Positions 1 through 7,168 are shown, counted from the first letter of the stretch. The stretch: 8,443 bases of DNA from Brevundimonas sp. UBA2388 (GCA_002343425.1 DDSO01000061.1:1428-9870); one strand, 5' to 3'. The notes: generated by a model from the sequence alone, not told the origin. Numbers and translations are program-made.

Positions 1-116
1 AGACAGGCGGCGAGGTCGTCGACGGCCATGCCGCGGGCCTCTCGCCATCGCTTCAGTCTCGCGCCGACCGCTGCGTCGAGCGGATCGACGCCGGGAAAAC
101 CCAGCACCGAACCCAT
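1..116 (-). CDS. Probable XRE-family helix-turn-helix regulator, N-terminal fragment
   Basis: Only the first 38 codons lie in the window; the gene continues beyond base 1. The visible protein starts MGSVLGFPGV and runs into a segment GARLKRWREARGMAVDDLA (residues 18-36), which fits the first helix and start of the second helix of an XRE/Cro-type DNA-binding domain (pattern: LGxRLRxxREARGxxxxxLA). A good Shine-Dalgarno (GGGAG, from 124-128) sits 7 bases before the ATG at 116, supporting this start. The gene follows the aldo/keto reductase on the same strand after 40 bases, so co-transcription is likely and it might control its own operon. That role is inference. The turn and recognition helix are outside the window, so the family call is tentative. 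Confidence 0.6.
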   Translation of the reverse strand, partial: MGSVLGFPGVDPLDAAVGARLKRWREARGMAVDDLAAC

Positions 117-156
117 CTGGTCGCTCCCTCTGCGCGCCCTGTCTGGTTGCAGGGCG

Positions 157-1008
157 TCAGGCCCATTCTTCGTCCCAGTTGAACGCCTTGTCGAGCCAGT
201 CGCCCAGACGGCCGTCGGGACGGGCGAGGGCGTGGATTCGGTCCATCTCTTCGGACGAGAGGGTGAAGTCGAAGATGTCGAAGCTCTCTTCGGCGCGGCT
301 GACCTTCGAGGTGCGCGGGATGGCGATGACACCCTGCTGGATCAACCAGCGCAGGGTCACCTGTCCGGGCGTCTTGCGGTGCGCCTTGCCGATCTCGATC
401 AGGGTCGGATCGTCGGCGATATTGCCCTGCGCCAGCGGCGACCAGGCGGTGATGGAGGAGCCGAGGTCCCTGGCCGTCCCGAGCAGCTTCGAGAGCTTGA
501 GGTAGGGGTGGTACTCGACCTGGTTGGTGACCAGCGTCGCCTTCGACAGGGCCTGCGCCCGCCGGAATTCGGCCGACGGGAAGTTGGACAGGCCGATGGT
601 GCGGGTCAGGCCGATATCCCTGGCCTCGTTCAGGGCGCCGAGGGTTTCCTCCCACGCCGGTTCGGCCTTGGGCCAGTGGAGCAGCAGCAGGTCCGGGGTG
701 AAGCCGAGGCTGGCGGCGGACTCCCGCGCCTGCGCCAGCAGGCCCTCGCGGTCGAAATGGGCGACCCAGATCTTGGTGGTCAGCCAGATGTCCTCGCGGG
801 CGACATGGCCGGCGGCGATAGCGTCGCGGATGCCGTCTCCGACCGCCGCCTCATTGTGATAGATCCAGGCCGTATCGATGTGGCGATAGCCGATGCGCAG
901 GGCCTCGGCGACCATGCTCCGGGCGACCTCGGGCGTCAGGTTCCAGGTCCCGAAACCGAGCAGGGGAATGGCGTGGCCGTCGACGGTGATGGCGGGCTGG
1001 TCGGTCAT
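157..1008 (-). CDS. Aldo/keto reductase, NADPH-dependent, 2,5-diketogluconate reductase-like
   Basis: A complete 283-residue (alpha/beta)8-barrel aldo/keto reductase, normal in length for the family. The catalytic tetrad is intact: D45 and Y50 in DTAWIYHNE, K79 in TTKIW and H111 in LLHWPK. Further family marks are GFGTWNL near the N-terminus (18-24), GLSNF (139-143), NQVEYHP (162-168) and the cofactor-phosphate region IPRTSKVSRAEES (230-242). The family reduces aldehydes, ketones or keto-sugars with NADPH in the cytoplasm; the overall look resembles the DkgA/DkgB group, but the substrate cannot be told from sequence. The start is supported by GGAG (1015-1018, read on the minus strand) 6 bases ahead of the ATG. 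It lies 24 bases downstream of the hydrolase gene and 40 bases upstream of the HTH gene, suggesting a three-gene operon. Confidence 0.94.
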   Translation of the reverse strand: MTDQPAITVDGHAIPLLGFGTWNLTPEVARSMVAEALRIGYRHIDTAWIYHNEAAVGDGIRDAIAAGHVAREDIWLTTKIWVAHFDREGLLAQARESAASLGFTPDLLLLHWPKAEPAWEETLGALNEARDIGLTRTIGLSNFPSAEFRRAQALSKATLVTNQVEYHPYLKLSKLLGTARDLGSSITAWSPLAQGNIADDPTLIEIGKAHRKTPGQVTLRWLIQQGVIAIPRTSKVSRAEESFDIFDFTLSSEEMDRIHALARPDGRLGDWLDKAFNWDEEWA

Positions 1009-1032
1009 GGGAGGCTCCGAGAGGGGAGCGGT

Positions 1033-1911
1033 TTAACTGGGGGCGACGGCCGAAGGTTCAACCAGCCAGTCGAACATCTCGTCCCACAGCGGCTCCAGTC
1101 CCTTGCGGAAGGCCCCTTCGTGGCCGATGCGGGCGACGTTGTAGTCGGCCGGGGTGCGGACCACGACCTCGCGCGGGGCGCTGGGATAGACCTGCAGCAG
1201 GATGGGCGAGGTTACCGGGGTGGCGATCGGGTCGTCGGTGAAGACCCAGGAGCGGATCGGGGCGGTGACGGCGTCGAAATGATGCGGTTGCAGCCGGTCC
1301 TTCAGTTCGTCGAGGAAATAGGGCTCCTTCAGGCACCAGCGCCGCCAGGTCTTCCAGACCCCGGCCGGCAGGTCGGTCCCCGCCCACAGGCCGCCGCCCT
1401 TGATATAACCGTGCCGCATCAGGCTGAAGGGGCCGAAGCCGAGCCAGAAGAAGAGCTCGAGCGGATTGTAGGACCGGTGGTGCCGGCCCCACCAGCCGCT
1501 GCCGACCGAGACGAAGGCGTGGCGGTCGATGCGGTCGTGATTGGGCATGAAGCCGAGGAAATGACCGCCGACGCTGTGGCCGACATGAACCACCGGCAGG
1601 CCCGGCGCGGCTGCGATCAGGGCGTCCAGGGCCGCCGGCATGTCGAGCCGGCCCCAGTCGGGATAGTCCATCTCCATGGCGGCGAGATCATCGGGCCGCG
1701 AGCCGGCGATGCCCCGGAAATCATACGTCAGGACCGCCGCCCCGCGAGACGCCAGATGGCGGGCGAACCGGTCATAGAAGCCCTTGGGGAAGCCCGTGCC
1801 GGAGCTGACCATCACGGCTGCCGTGGGAGTCTCGGGCATGATCAGCCGCATCGACAGCGGATAGCCGTCGGCGGCCTCGGCGATGAAGTCGCGGATGATC
1901 GGGTCGCGCAT
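1033..1911 (-). CDS. Alpha/beta hydrolase (COG4757-like predicted esterase)
   Basis: A complete 292-residue alpha/beta hydrolase. The nucleophile elbow is GHSVGG with S113. Likely partners are D227 in FTDDPIAT and H264 in IGHEGAF, in the expected order Ser-Asp-His, completing a catalytic triad. The N-terminal part has the oxyanion-hole region VSSGTGFPKGFY (35-46) and YDFRGIAGS (63-71), typical of the uncharacterised predicted hydrolases grouped around COG4757/UCP037442. No signal peptide is present, so it should be cytoplasmic. The substrate is unknown; an ester or amide is likely. The start at 1911 has no strong Shine-Dalgarno (only GGAC nearby), but the coding frame fits the family's N-terminus. 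It is probably the first gene of the operon with the aldo/keto reductase. It is divergent from the DUF3297 gene, with 125 bases between the two starts that contain a palindrome and a hairpin. Confidence 0.9.
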   Translation of the reverse strand: MRDPIIRDFIAEAADGYPLSMRLIMPETPTAAVMVSSGTGFPKGFYDRFARHLASRGAAVLTYDFRGIAGSRPDDLAAMEMDYPDWGRLDMPAALDALIAAAPGLPVVHVGHSVGGHFLGFMPNHDRIDRHAFVSVGSGWWGRHHRSYNPLELFFWLGFGPFSLMRHGYIKGGGLWAGTDLPAGVWKTWRRWCLKEPYFLDELKDRLQPHHFDAVTAPIRSWVFTDDPIATPVTSPILLQVYPSAPREVVVRTPADYNVARIGHEGAFRKGLEPLWDEMFDWLVEPSAVAPS

Positions 1912-1936
1912 CTAAGGTCCGTAGCTATTCGCAACG

Positions 1937-1967
1937 AACCTAGCCGACTGACGCGGCGTCAGGTCAA
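1937..1967 (-). promoter_or_regulatory. Candidate promoter with palindromic operator for the hydrolase operon
   Basis: Read on the minus strand, TTGACC (1967-1962) matches a -35 box and TAGGTT (1942-1937) is a possible -10 box, 19 bases apart. A perfect inverted repeat, CTGACGC-C-GCGTCAG (1948-1962), fills the spacer. A symmetric site between boxes held at long spacing is the arrangement used by MerR-family activators; a plain repressor operator is equally possible. An alternative reading as a Caulobacter-type -10 (GCTAGGTT) gives a 16-base spacer. The palindrome is certain; the promoter is inferred. Confidence 0.45.
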
Positions 1968-1977
1968 GCGCTCTTGG

Positions 1978-1997
1978 AGCCGAGCCCGTCCTCGGCT
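1978..1997. other. Hairpin in the leader of the DUF3297 gene
   Basis: AGCCGAG (1978-1984) and CTCGGCT (1991-1997) form a perfect 7-bp stem with a 6-base loop, 39 bases before the DUF3297 start. On the plus strand it is followed by AAAGCC, not a T-run, so it is not a standard intrinsic terminator in that direction. It could be a leader structure or part of a protein-binding site. No function is demonstrated. Confidence 0.4.
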
Positions 1998-2036
1998 AAA
2001 GCCCGCGCCTTCTCCTGTTTTCCGGGCCTTCTCGCC

Positions 2037-2273
2037 ATGACCGATCTTCCCGACCGCCTCTGTGTCGACCCCGACAGCCCGTTCCACGACGCCGACCTGC
2101 TGGCGAAGGGAATCGGCGTCCGCTTCAAGGGCGAGGAAAAGACCAATGTCGAGGAATACTGCATCTCGGAAGGCTGGGTCCGTCTGGCGGTCGGCAACCG
2201 CGTCGATCGCCGCGGCAAAGCCCTGACCGTCAAGCTGCAGGGTCCGGTCGAGGCCTGGGTCAAGGGCGAATAG
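2037..2273 (+). CDS. DUF3297 family protein
   Basis: A 78-residue acidic-to-neutral small protein. The sequence MTDLPDRLCVDPDSPFHDAD followed by LAKGIGVRFKGEEKTNVEEY and CISEGWVRLAVG is strongly reminiscent of the DUF3297 family, which is about 80 residues long and widespread in Proteobacteria. Its function is unknown. There is no signal peptide or membrane segment, so a cytoplasmic location is expected. The frame stays open back to a TTG at 1974, but the ATG at 2037 matches the family N-terminus (MTD-P-DRL) and is preferred, although no clear Shine-Dalgarno precedes it. The gene is divergent from the hydrolase operon and 106 bases upstream of the M28 peptidase gene. The short, hairpin-containing leader may matter for expression. 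Confidence 0.85.
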   Translation: MTDLPDRLCVDPDSPFHDADLLAKGIGVRFKGEEKTNVEEYCISEGWVRLAVGNRVDRRGKALTVKLQGPVEAWVKGE

Positions 2274-2312
2274 CCCTGTCGGCGCTTGTGGCGTCGTTGA
2301 AAAAACTCTGAC

Positions 2313-2329
2313 GCGGACCGCTTGTCCGC
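2313..2329. other. Short hairpin between DUF3297 and the peptidase gene
   Basis: GCGGAC (2313-2318) and GTCCGC (2324-2329) form a 6-bp GC-rich stem with a 5-base loop, 40 bases after the DUF3297 stop. No T-run follows on the plus strand. A run of T does occur 8 bases beyond the stem on the minus strand, but no minus-strand gene ends here. It may weakly insulate the two plus-strand genes; a terminator call is not supported. Confidence 0.3.
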
Positions 2330-2379
2330 TCCCCTTGCAAGGTTCAGGTTCCGGCTCCCCTCTGAGTCCCGGAGCCGTC

Positions 2380-3804
2380 ATGCGCCTGTCCGTCCGTCTT
2401 CTCGCCGCCAGCGCCCTGGCCCTGACAATGGCCGCCGCCCCCGCCATCGCCCAGGACGCCCGCACCATCCGCGAGGCCGAACAGCTGCGCGACAGGGCGC
2501 TGCAGGACAATGTGGCGTACGGGCTCGTTTCGGAACTGACGACACGGTTCGGGCCGCGTCTGGCGGGCTCGGAGTCGGAGCAGGCCTCGGCCCGCTGGGG
2601 CGCGGACAAGTTCCGCGAGATGGGCTTCGACAACGTCTCGATCGAGGAATTCCCGCTGGCCCTGTGGAACCGCGGCGAGGCGCGGGTCGAGATCCTGTCG
2701 CCCTTCCCCCAGCCGCTGGAAGTGGTGTCGCTGGGCGGCTCCCATGCCACGCCGCCCGAGGGGATTGAGGGCGAGGCGGCGATCTTCGAGACCTATCAGC
2801 AGATGCTGGACCAGCCCGTGGGCTCGCTGACCGGCAAGATCGCGGTGGTGCTGCAGGATACCGTCCAGGCCCAGGACGGGCGCGGCTATGGCGCCACCTC
2901 GCCGATTCGCGGCAATGGACCGACCGAGGCGGCGCGGCGCGGGGCGGTCGGCTATGTGCTGCGCTCGCTGGGCACCCATGACCACCGCTTCGCCCACACC
3001 GGCGCCACGCGGGTCGGGGAGGGGACGGTGCCGTCCTTCGCAATGAGCCCGCCCGACGCCGACCAGCTGCGCCGCCTGATCGCCCTGACGGATCAGCCGG
3101 TGCGGATGCGGCTGTTCTCGACCGCCGGATTCACCGGCCAGACGGTCAGCCAGAATGTCATCGGCGAAGTCCGTGGTTCCGGCGCGCCGGATGAGATCAT
3201 TGTCATCGGCGGCCACCTCGACAGCTGGGACCTGGGCACGGGCGCGATCGACGACGGCGCGGGCGTGGCCATCACCGCCGCCGCCCTCAAGCTGATCGAG
3301 GACATGCCGCGCCGCCCGCGTCGGACCATCCGCGTGGTCTGGTGGGGTTCGGAGGAGGTCAGCCAGCCCGCCCCGTCCCAGGGTCTGGCCGGCGCGCGGT
3401 TCTACGCCTCCAGCCGCACCGACGAGATGGCGAACCATGTGGCCATCAGCGAGAGCGATTTCGGCGCCGGGCCGATCTACAGCCTTGGACTGCCGCCGGG
3501 CGCCGCCGACACCGATTTCCGCCGCGCCGCCCAGGCGGTGCTGACGCCGCTGGGCGTGCTGTTCGACGGCGCGCCCGCGACGGGCGGCGGTCCGGACACC
3601 GGTCCGACGGTGGCCCTCGGCGTGCCCGCCTTCCGCCTCAACCAGGACGGCACGGACTATTTCGACTGGCACCACACCGCCGACGACGTGCTGGACCGGA
3701 TCGATCCGGACAATCTCGACCAGAACGTCGCCGCCTGGGCCGCCTTCCTGTGGCTGCTGGCCAATTCGGACGTGGACTTCCGCGCGTTAAGACCGGCGCA
3801 GTAG
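2380..3804 (+). CDS. Secreted M28 zinc metallopeptidase, carboxypeptidase Q-like
   Basis: A 474-residue exported peptidase. The N-terminus (RLSVRLLAASALALTMAAA, then PAIA|QD) is a clear Sec signal peptide with likely cleavage after A24. A protease-associated-like insert spans roughly residues 115-245, and the catalytic M28 domain covers about 255-462. The dizinc ligands and catalytic residues are visible: H279 in GGHLDSWD, bridging D291 in AIDDGAG, the E325-E326 pair in GSEEV, D360 in SESDFG, and H431/H432 in DWHHTADD. The C-terminal stretch closely resembles carboxypeptidase Q/PGCP (M28B). It should cleave small peptides in the periplasm or outside the cell for nutrient use. The ATG at 2380 is chosen over an upstream in-frame codon at 2335 because it starts the signal peptide and has GGAG 5 bases upstream. 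Exact specificity is unknown. Confidence 0.93.
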   Translation: MRLSVRLLAASALALTMAAAPAIAQDARTIREAEQLRDRALQDNVAYGLVSELTTRFGPRLAGSESEQASARWGADKFREMGFDNVSIEEFPLALWNRGEARVEILSPFPQPLEVVSLGGSHATPPEGIEGEAAIFETYQQMLDQPVGSLTGKIAVVLQDTVQAQDGRGYGATSPIRGNGPTEAARRGAVGYVLRSLGTHDHRFAHTGATRVGEGTVPSFAMSPPDADQLRRLIALTDQPVRMRLFSTAGFTGQTVSQNVIGEVRGSGAPDEIIVIGGHLDSWDLGTGAIDDGAGVAITAAALKLIEDMPRRPRRTIRVVWWGSEEVSQPAPSQGLAGARFYASSRTDEMANHVAISESDFGAGPIYSLGLPPGAADTDFRRAAQAVLTPLGVLFDGAPATGGGPDTGPTVALGVPAFRLNQDGTDYFDWHHTADDVLDRIDPDNLDQNVAAWAAFLWLLANSDVDFRALRPAQ

Positions 3805-3817
3805 GATTGCTCCAGCC

Positions 3818-3904
3818 GCGAGCGTGGCGAAACTGGTAGACGCAACAGACTTAAAATCTGTCGCCCGAAAGGGATTGCGGGTTCGACCCCCGCCGCTCGC
3901 ACCA
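3818..3904 (+). tRNA. tRNA-Leu (anticodon UAA)
   Basis: An 87-base class II tRNA. The acceptor arms GCGAGCG (3818-3824) and CGCTCGC (3894-3900) pair perfectly, followed by discriminator A and an encoded CCA (3902-3904). The anticodon stem ACAGA/TCTGT (3845-3849, 3857-3861) encloses loop CTTAAAA with anticodon TAA at 3852-3854. There is a long variable arm (CCC-GAAA-GGG) as expected for leucine, and a T arm GCGGG-TTCGACC-CCCGC (3877-3893). It begins 14 bases after the peptidase stop, so it either has a promoter inside the end of that gene or is processed from a read-through transcript. It reads UUA and UUG, rare codons in such GC-rich genomes. No integrated element is seen next to it. Confidence 0.97.
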
Positions 3905-3918
3905 AGACAGATTTCGCG

Positions 3919-4101
3919 CTAGCGCTTCTTGCCCAGCTCCGCCGCGATGTCCTTGACGTTGCGGCCGGCCTTGCGGTGGGCAGCGGTCAGCTGTTCGCGG
4001 GTCACGCCCCAGCGCTTCATCCAGTGTTCGACGGCCTGGCGCTCGGACAGGTCCAGACGGTCCTTGTCGATGAAGCCGCGCTTGTCCTTGAGGCCCGCCA
4101 T
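3919..4101 (-). CDS. DUF3606 domain protein
   Basis: A 60-residue, highly charged small protein. The pattern DKDRLDLSERQAVEHWMKRW (13-31) followed by GVTREQLTAAHRKAG and VKDIAAEL matches DUF3606: a short N-terminal D-R-I/L segment, a tryptophan-containing helix, then a G-V/T-x-x-x-L helix and a final helix. The family is of unknown function and is common in alphaproteobacteria. The ATG at 4101 is supported by GGAG (from 4108-4111) 6 bases upstream and by the family length; the frame stays open upstream to 4377, but that extension overlaps pyruvate kinase and has no family likeness. Its stop is 14 bases from the tRNA-Leu 3' end, tail to tail. It is divergent from pyruvate kinase. Confidence 0.85.
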   Translation of the reverse strand: MAGLKDKRGFIDKDRLDLSERQAVEHWMKRWGVTREQLTAAHRKAGRNVKDIAAELGKKR

Positions 4102-4219
4102 GGTCCGCTCCGTTGTTCGGTCTGAGGTAGCGCGAAACGCGGCGGGGCGCGACGGTTCGGCGTAACTTCGTGTTTCGTGCAAAGAACCGCCCTTAACCCG
4201 ACGCGCTTTCATGGGCACA

Positions 4220-4233
4220 AGGGGGAAACCCCT
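4220..4233 (+). promoter_or_regulatory. GAAA-tetraloop hairpin in the pyruvate kinase leader
   Basis: AGGGG-GAAA-CCCCT forms a perfect 5-bp stem capped by a GNRA tetraloop, ending 19 bases before the ATG at 4253. Such short, stable stems commonly affect mRNA stability or initiation. The purine run AGGGGG is too far from the ATG to serve as its Shine-Dalgarno. The structure is clear in sequence; any regulatory role is inferred. Confidence 0.4.
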
Positions 4234-4252
4234 CCGATCGCATGGATATTCG

Positions 4253-5683
<1,431 letters not shown>

Positions 5684-5688
5684 AAAAG

Positions 5689-6039
5689 TTACCTCGGCAC
5701 GGTACCCAAGAATGTTCGTCCTGCGGGTGTGATTTGAAAGCCGTCAGCTGTTCGAACGGCATAACCCATTGAAATTATGCTCCGTGGTGTTGGGCGATTG
5801 CTGATGAGGTTGCCGACAACTTGATCAAACCGGCTGACTCCACGCGCGGTTAGCACTGCATCGCCCCCCGTCGGCTTGAATTTCGCAATCATCAGCCGCT
5901 TCAACTCAGTGGTCGTTATCCGGCCCCCCGGTTTTTCTGCCGCGAGTTCCAAAGCAAGGACCGCGATGTCGCCCTGCTGTATGCGGGTACGAAGGATTTT
6001 CCTGGGCAAATTAATTTTCCCGAAATTTTTGAAGAACAT
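5689..6039 (-). CDS. Small winged-helix-like protein, putative regulator of the adjacent methyltransferase
   Basis: A 116-residue basic protein that I cannot name. Its layout suggests a winged helix-turn-helix: a helix at 22-35 (GDIAVLALELAAE), a short turn GGRIT, a second helix TTTELKRLMIAKF (42-54), a likely recognition helix SRFDQVVGNLISNR (69-82), and a beta wing MGYAVRTADGFQITPAGRTFL (91-111, in two strands). Small proteins of this design are often found beside methyltransferase or restriction genes. No nuclease motif (PD-(D/E)XK or HNH) is visible. It starts 34 bases from the divergent methyltransferase and shares with it the palindrome at 6044-6067, so autoregulation of both genes is plausible. 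Base composition is lower in GC than pyruvate kinase (about 55% in 5701-5760), pointing to transfer. It has no strong Shine-Dalgarno. Confidence 0.7.
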   Translation of the reverse strand: MFFKNFGKINLPRKILRTRIQQGDIAVLALELAAEKPGGRITTTELKRLMIAKFKPTGGDAVLTARGVSRFDQVVGNLISNRPTPRSIISMGYAVRTADGFQITPAGRTFLGTVPR

Positions 6040-6043
6040 GCTG

Positions 6044-6067
6044 CTGACTCATATTCCGTGGAGTCAG
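6044..6067. promoter_or_regulatory. Perfect inverted repeat with two GANTC sites between divergent starts; candidate operator
   Basis: CTGACTC (6044-6050), 10 bases, then GAGTCAG (6061-6067). It fills the centre of the 34-bp gap between the winged-helix start (6039) and the methyltransferase start (6074). Each arm contains a GANTC site (GACTC, GAGTC), the target of the cell-cycle methylase CcrM in Caulobacterales. The right arm overlaps the likely Shine-Dalgarno GTGGAG (6058-6063). A weak plus-strand promoter could be TTGAAG (6029-6034), 17 bases, TATTCC (6052-6057), placing the -10 in the repeat's centre. A regulator here could block both promoters or both ribosome sites. In RNA the repeat could fold as a 7-bp stem with a 10-base loop. 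Confidence 0.6.
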
Positions 6068-6073
6068 ACCGCG

Positions 6074-7114
6074 ATGATTAAGTACCTTGGTTCGAAACGC
6101 GCACTTCTCAATCATATCGTTGCCGGCATCGGCGAAGTTCTCCCCCGCGGGGGGACTGTATGCGACCTCTTCTCAGGCACTTCGCGTGTTGGTCATGCAC
6201 TCAAGCGAGAAGGGTTTAGGGTCTGGTCCAACGACCACAATGCGTATGCTCACACGTTGGCGACCGCATATGTTCAATCAGACCGCGAGAAGTGGCTGTC
6301 TCGCGCTGAGATTGTTCTCGAAGAACTTCGTGCGGTCAAGCCAAACGCAGGGTGGTTCACCAAGGCATTCTGCCGAGACGCGCGCTTCTTCCACCCGGAC
6401 AATGGGGCTCTCATTGATGCGATGCGCGACCGAATCGCCGCACTCGCGCTCGAGCCGGAGCTGGAAGCCATCGTCTTGGTAAGCCTGATGGAGGCCGCTG
6501 ACCGGGTGGATTCCACGGCAGGAATCCAGATGGCGTACATGAAGAAGTGGGCCCCTAGAGCTTACAATGCGCTGGAGCTGCGCATGCCCGACATCCTGCC
6601 CGGCGTCGCGGGCGGACCGTGCAAGGCGACCCGCCGGGACGCGGTCGATCTCGCCCCCGAGGTCGAGGCCGACCTCGTGTATCTGGACCCGCCGTACAAC
6701 CAGCATTCCTACCTCGGCAACTATCACTGCTGGGAGAGTCTGGTGCTGTGGGACAGGCCCGAGACCTACGGCATCGCCAACAAGCGGGTCGATGTGAAGA
6801 CCCGCAAGAGCGCCTTCAACAGCAAGCCGGGCATCGCTCCGGCGCTGCAGGCGGTTATCGAGGGGCTGAAGGCCCCGAACCTGATCGTCTCGTTCAATGA
6901 CGAGGGCTATCTGGGCCGCGATCAGCTGGTGGAGATGCTGTCCGGCCGGGGCGAGGTGCAGGTGATCGAGATCGCCCGCCCGCGCTACGTCGGCGCCCGT
7001 ATCGGCATCCACAATCCCAGGGGCGAAAAGGTCGGGGCGGTCGGCCGGCTGCGGAACGTCGAATATCTGTTCATGGTCAGCGAACGACCGGTCAGCTTGG
7101 CGGATGCGGCCTAG
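6074..7114 (+). CDS. D12-class DNA N6-adenine methyltransferase, mosaic composition
   Basis: A 346-residue adenine methyltransferase of the MethyltransfD12 (alpha) class, using S-adenosylmethionine. Motif X is KYLGSKR (3-9), motif I DLFSGTSRVG (31-40), an acidic motif II region SNDHNAYA (52-59), and catalytic motif IV DPPYNQHSY (205-213) followed by GNYHCWE. The specificity region in this class lies between motifs III and IV, about residues 80-195. The ATG at 6074 is chosen because motif X normally starts the protein and GTGGAG lies 10 bases upstream; an ATG at 6038 is less likely. Codons 1-60 have about 57% G/C at third positions, while codons 169-228 have about 90%, so the 5' half looks foreign and the 3' half native. 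No restriction partner is visible. Target sequence is unknown; it is not CcrM. Confidence 0.93.
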   Translation: MIKYLGSKRALLNHIVAGIGEVLPRGGTVCDLFSGTSRVGHALKREGFRVWSNDHNAYAHTLATAYVQSDREKWLSRAEIVLEELRAVKPNAGWFTKAFCRDARFFHPDNGALIDAMRDRIAALALEPELEAIVLVSLMEAADRVDSTAGIQMAYMKKWAPRAYNALELRMPDILPGVAGGPCKATRRDAVDLAPEVEADLVYLDPPYNQHSYLGNYHCWESLVLWDRPETYGIANKRVDVKTRKSAFNSKPGIAPALQAVIEGLKAPNLIVSFNDEGYLGRDQLVEMLSGRGEVQVIEIARPRYVGARIGIHNPRGEKVGAVGRLRNVEYLFMVSERPVSLADAA

Positions 7115-7168
7115 GGCGACGGAACGCGCGTTTGACTTTGCCGTTGATCGGTCATGGAAGTGTCACCC

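Noticed and set aside
28..2040. A 670-codon open frame on the plus strand
   Set aside because: It is antisense to the aldo/keto reductase and the hydrolase, both with intact motifs. Long antisense frames are common in GC-rich DNA, and its residues show no domain.
3818..3904. tRNA-Leu as attachment site for the foreign segment
   Set aside because: The low-GC segment begins about 1.8 kb away, beyond pyk. No integrase and no repeat of the tRNA 3' end was seen near 5684 or 6600.
3916..3925. GCGCTAGCGC palindrome as terminator between the tRNA and DUF3606 gene
   Set aside because: A self-complementary 10-mer leaves only a tight 4-base loop and no T-run follows. It overlaps the DUF3606 stop codon and is probably chance.
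4153..4189. CGGTTC...GAACCG inverted repeat in the DUF3606/pyk gap
   Set aside because: Arms of 6 bp separated by 25 bases are readily expected by chance in this composition.
6038..6040. Alternative ATG start for the methyltransferase
   Set aside because: It would add 12 residues before motif X, has no Shine-Dalgarno, overlaps the start codon of the divergent gene and covers the palindrome. The ATG at 6074 fits the family.
6044..6067. Classic C-protein box of a restriction-modification system
   Set aside because: Known C-boxes have closely spaced GACT/AGTC half-sites with a short gap. Here the gap is 10 bases and the neighbouring protein looks winged-helix, not XRE-type, so I call it only a candidate operator.
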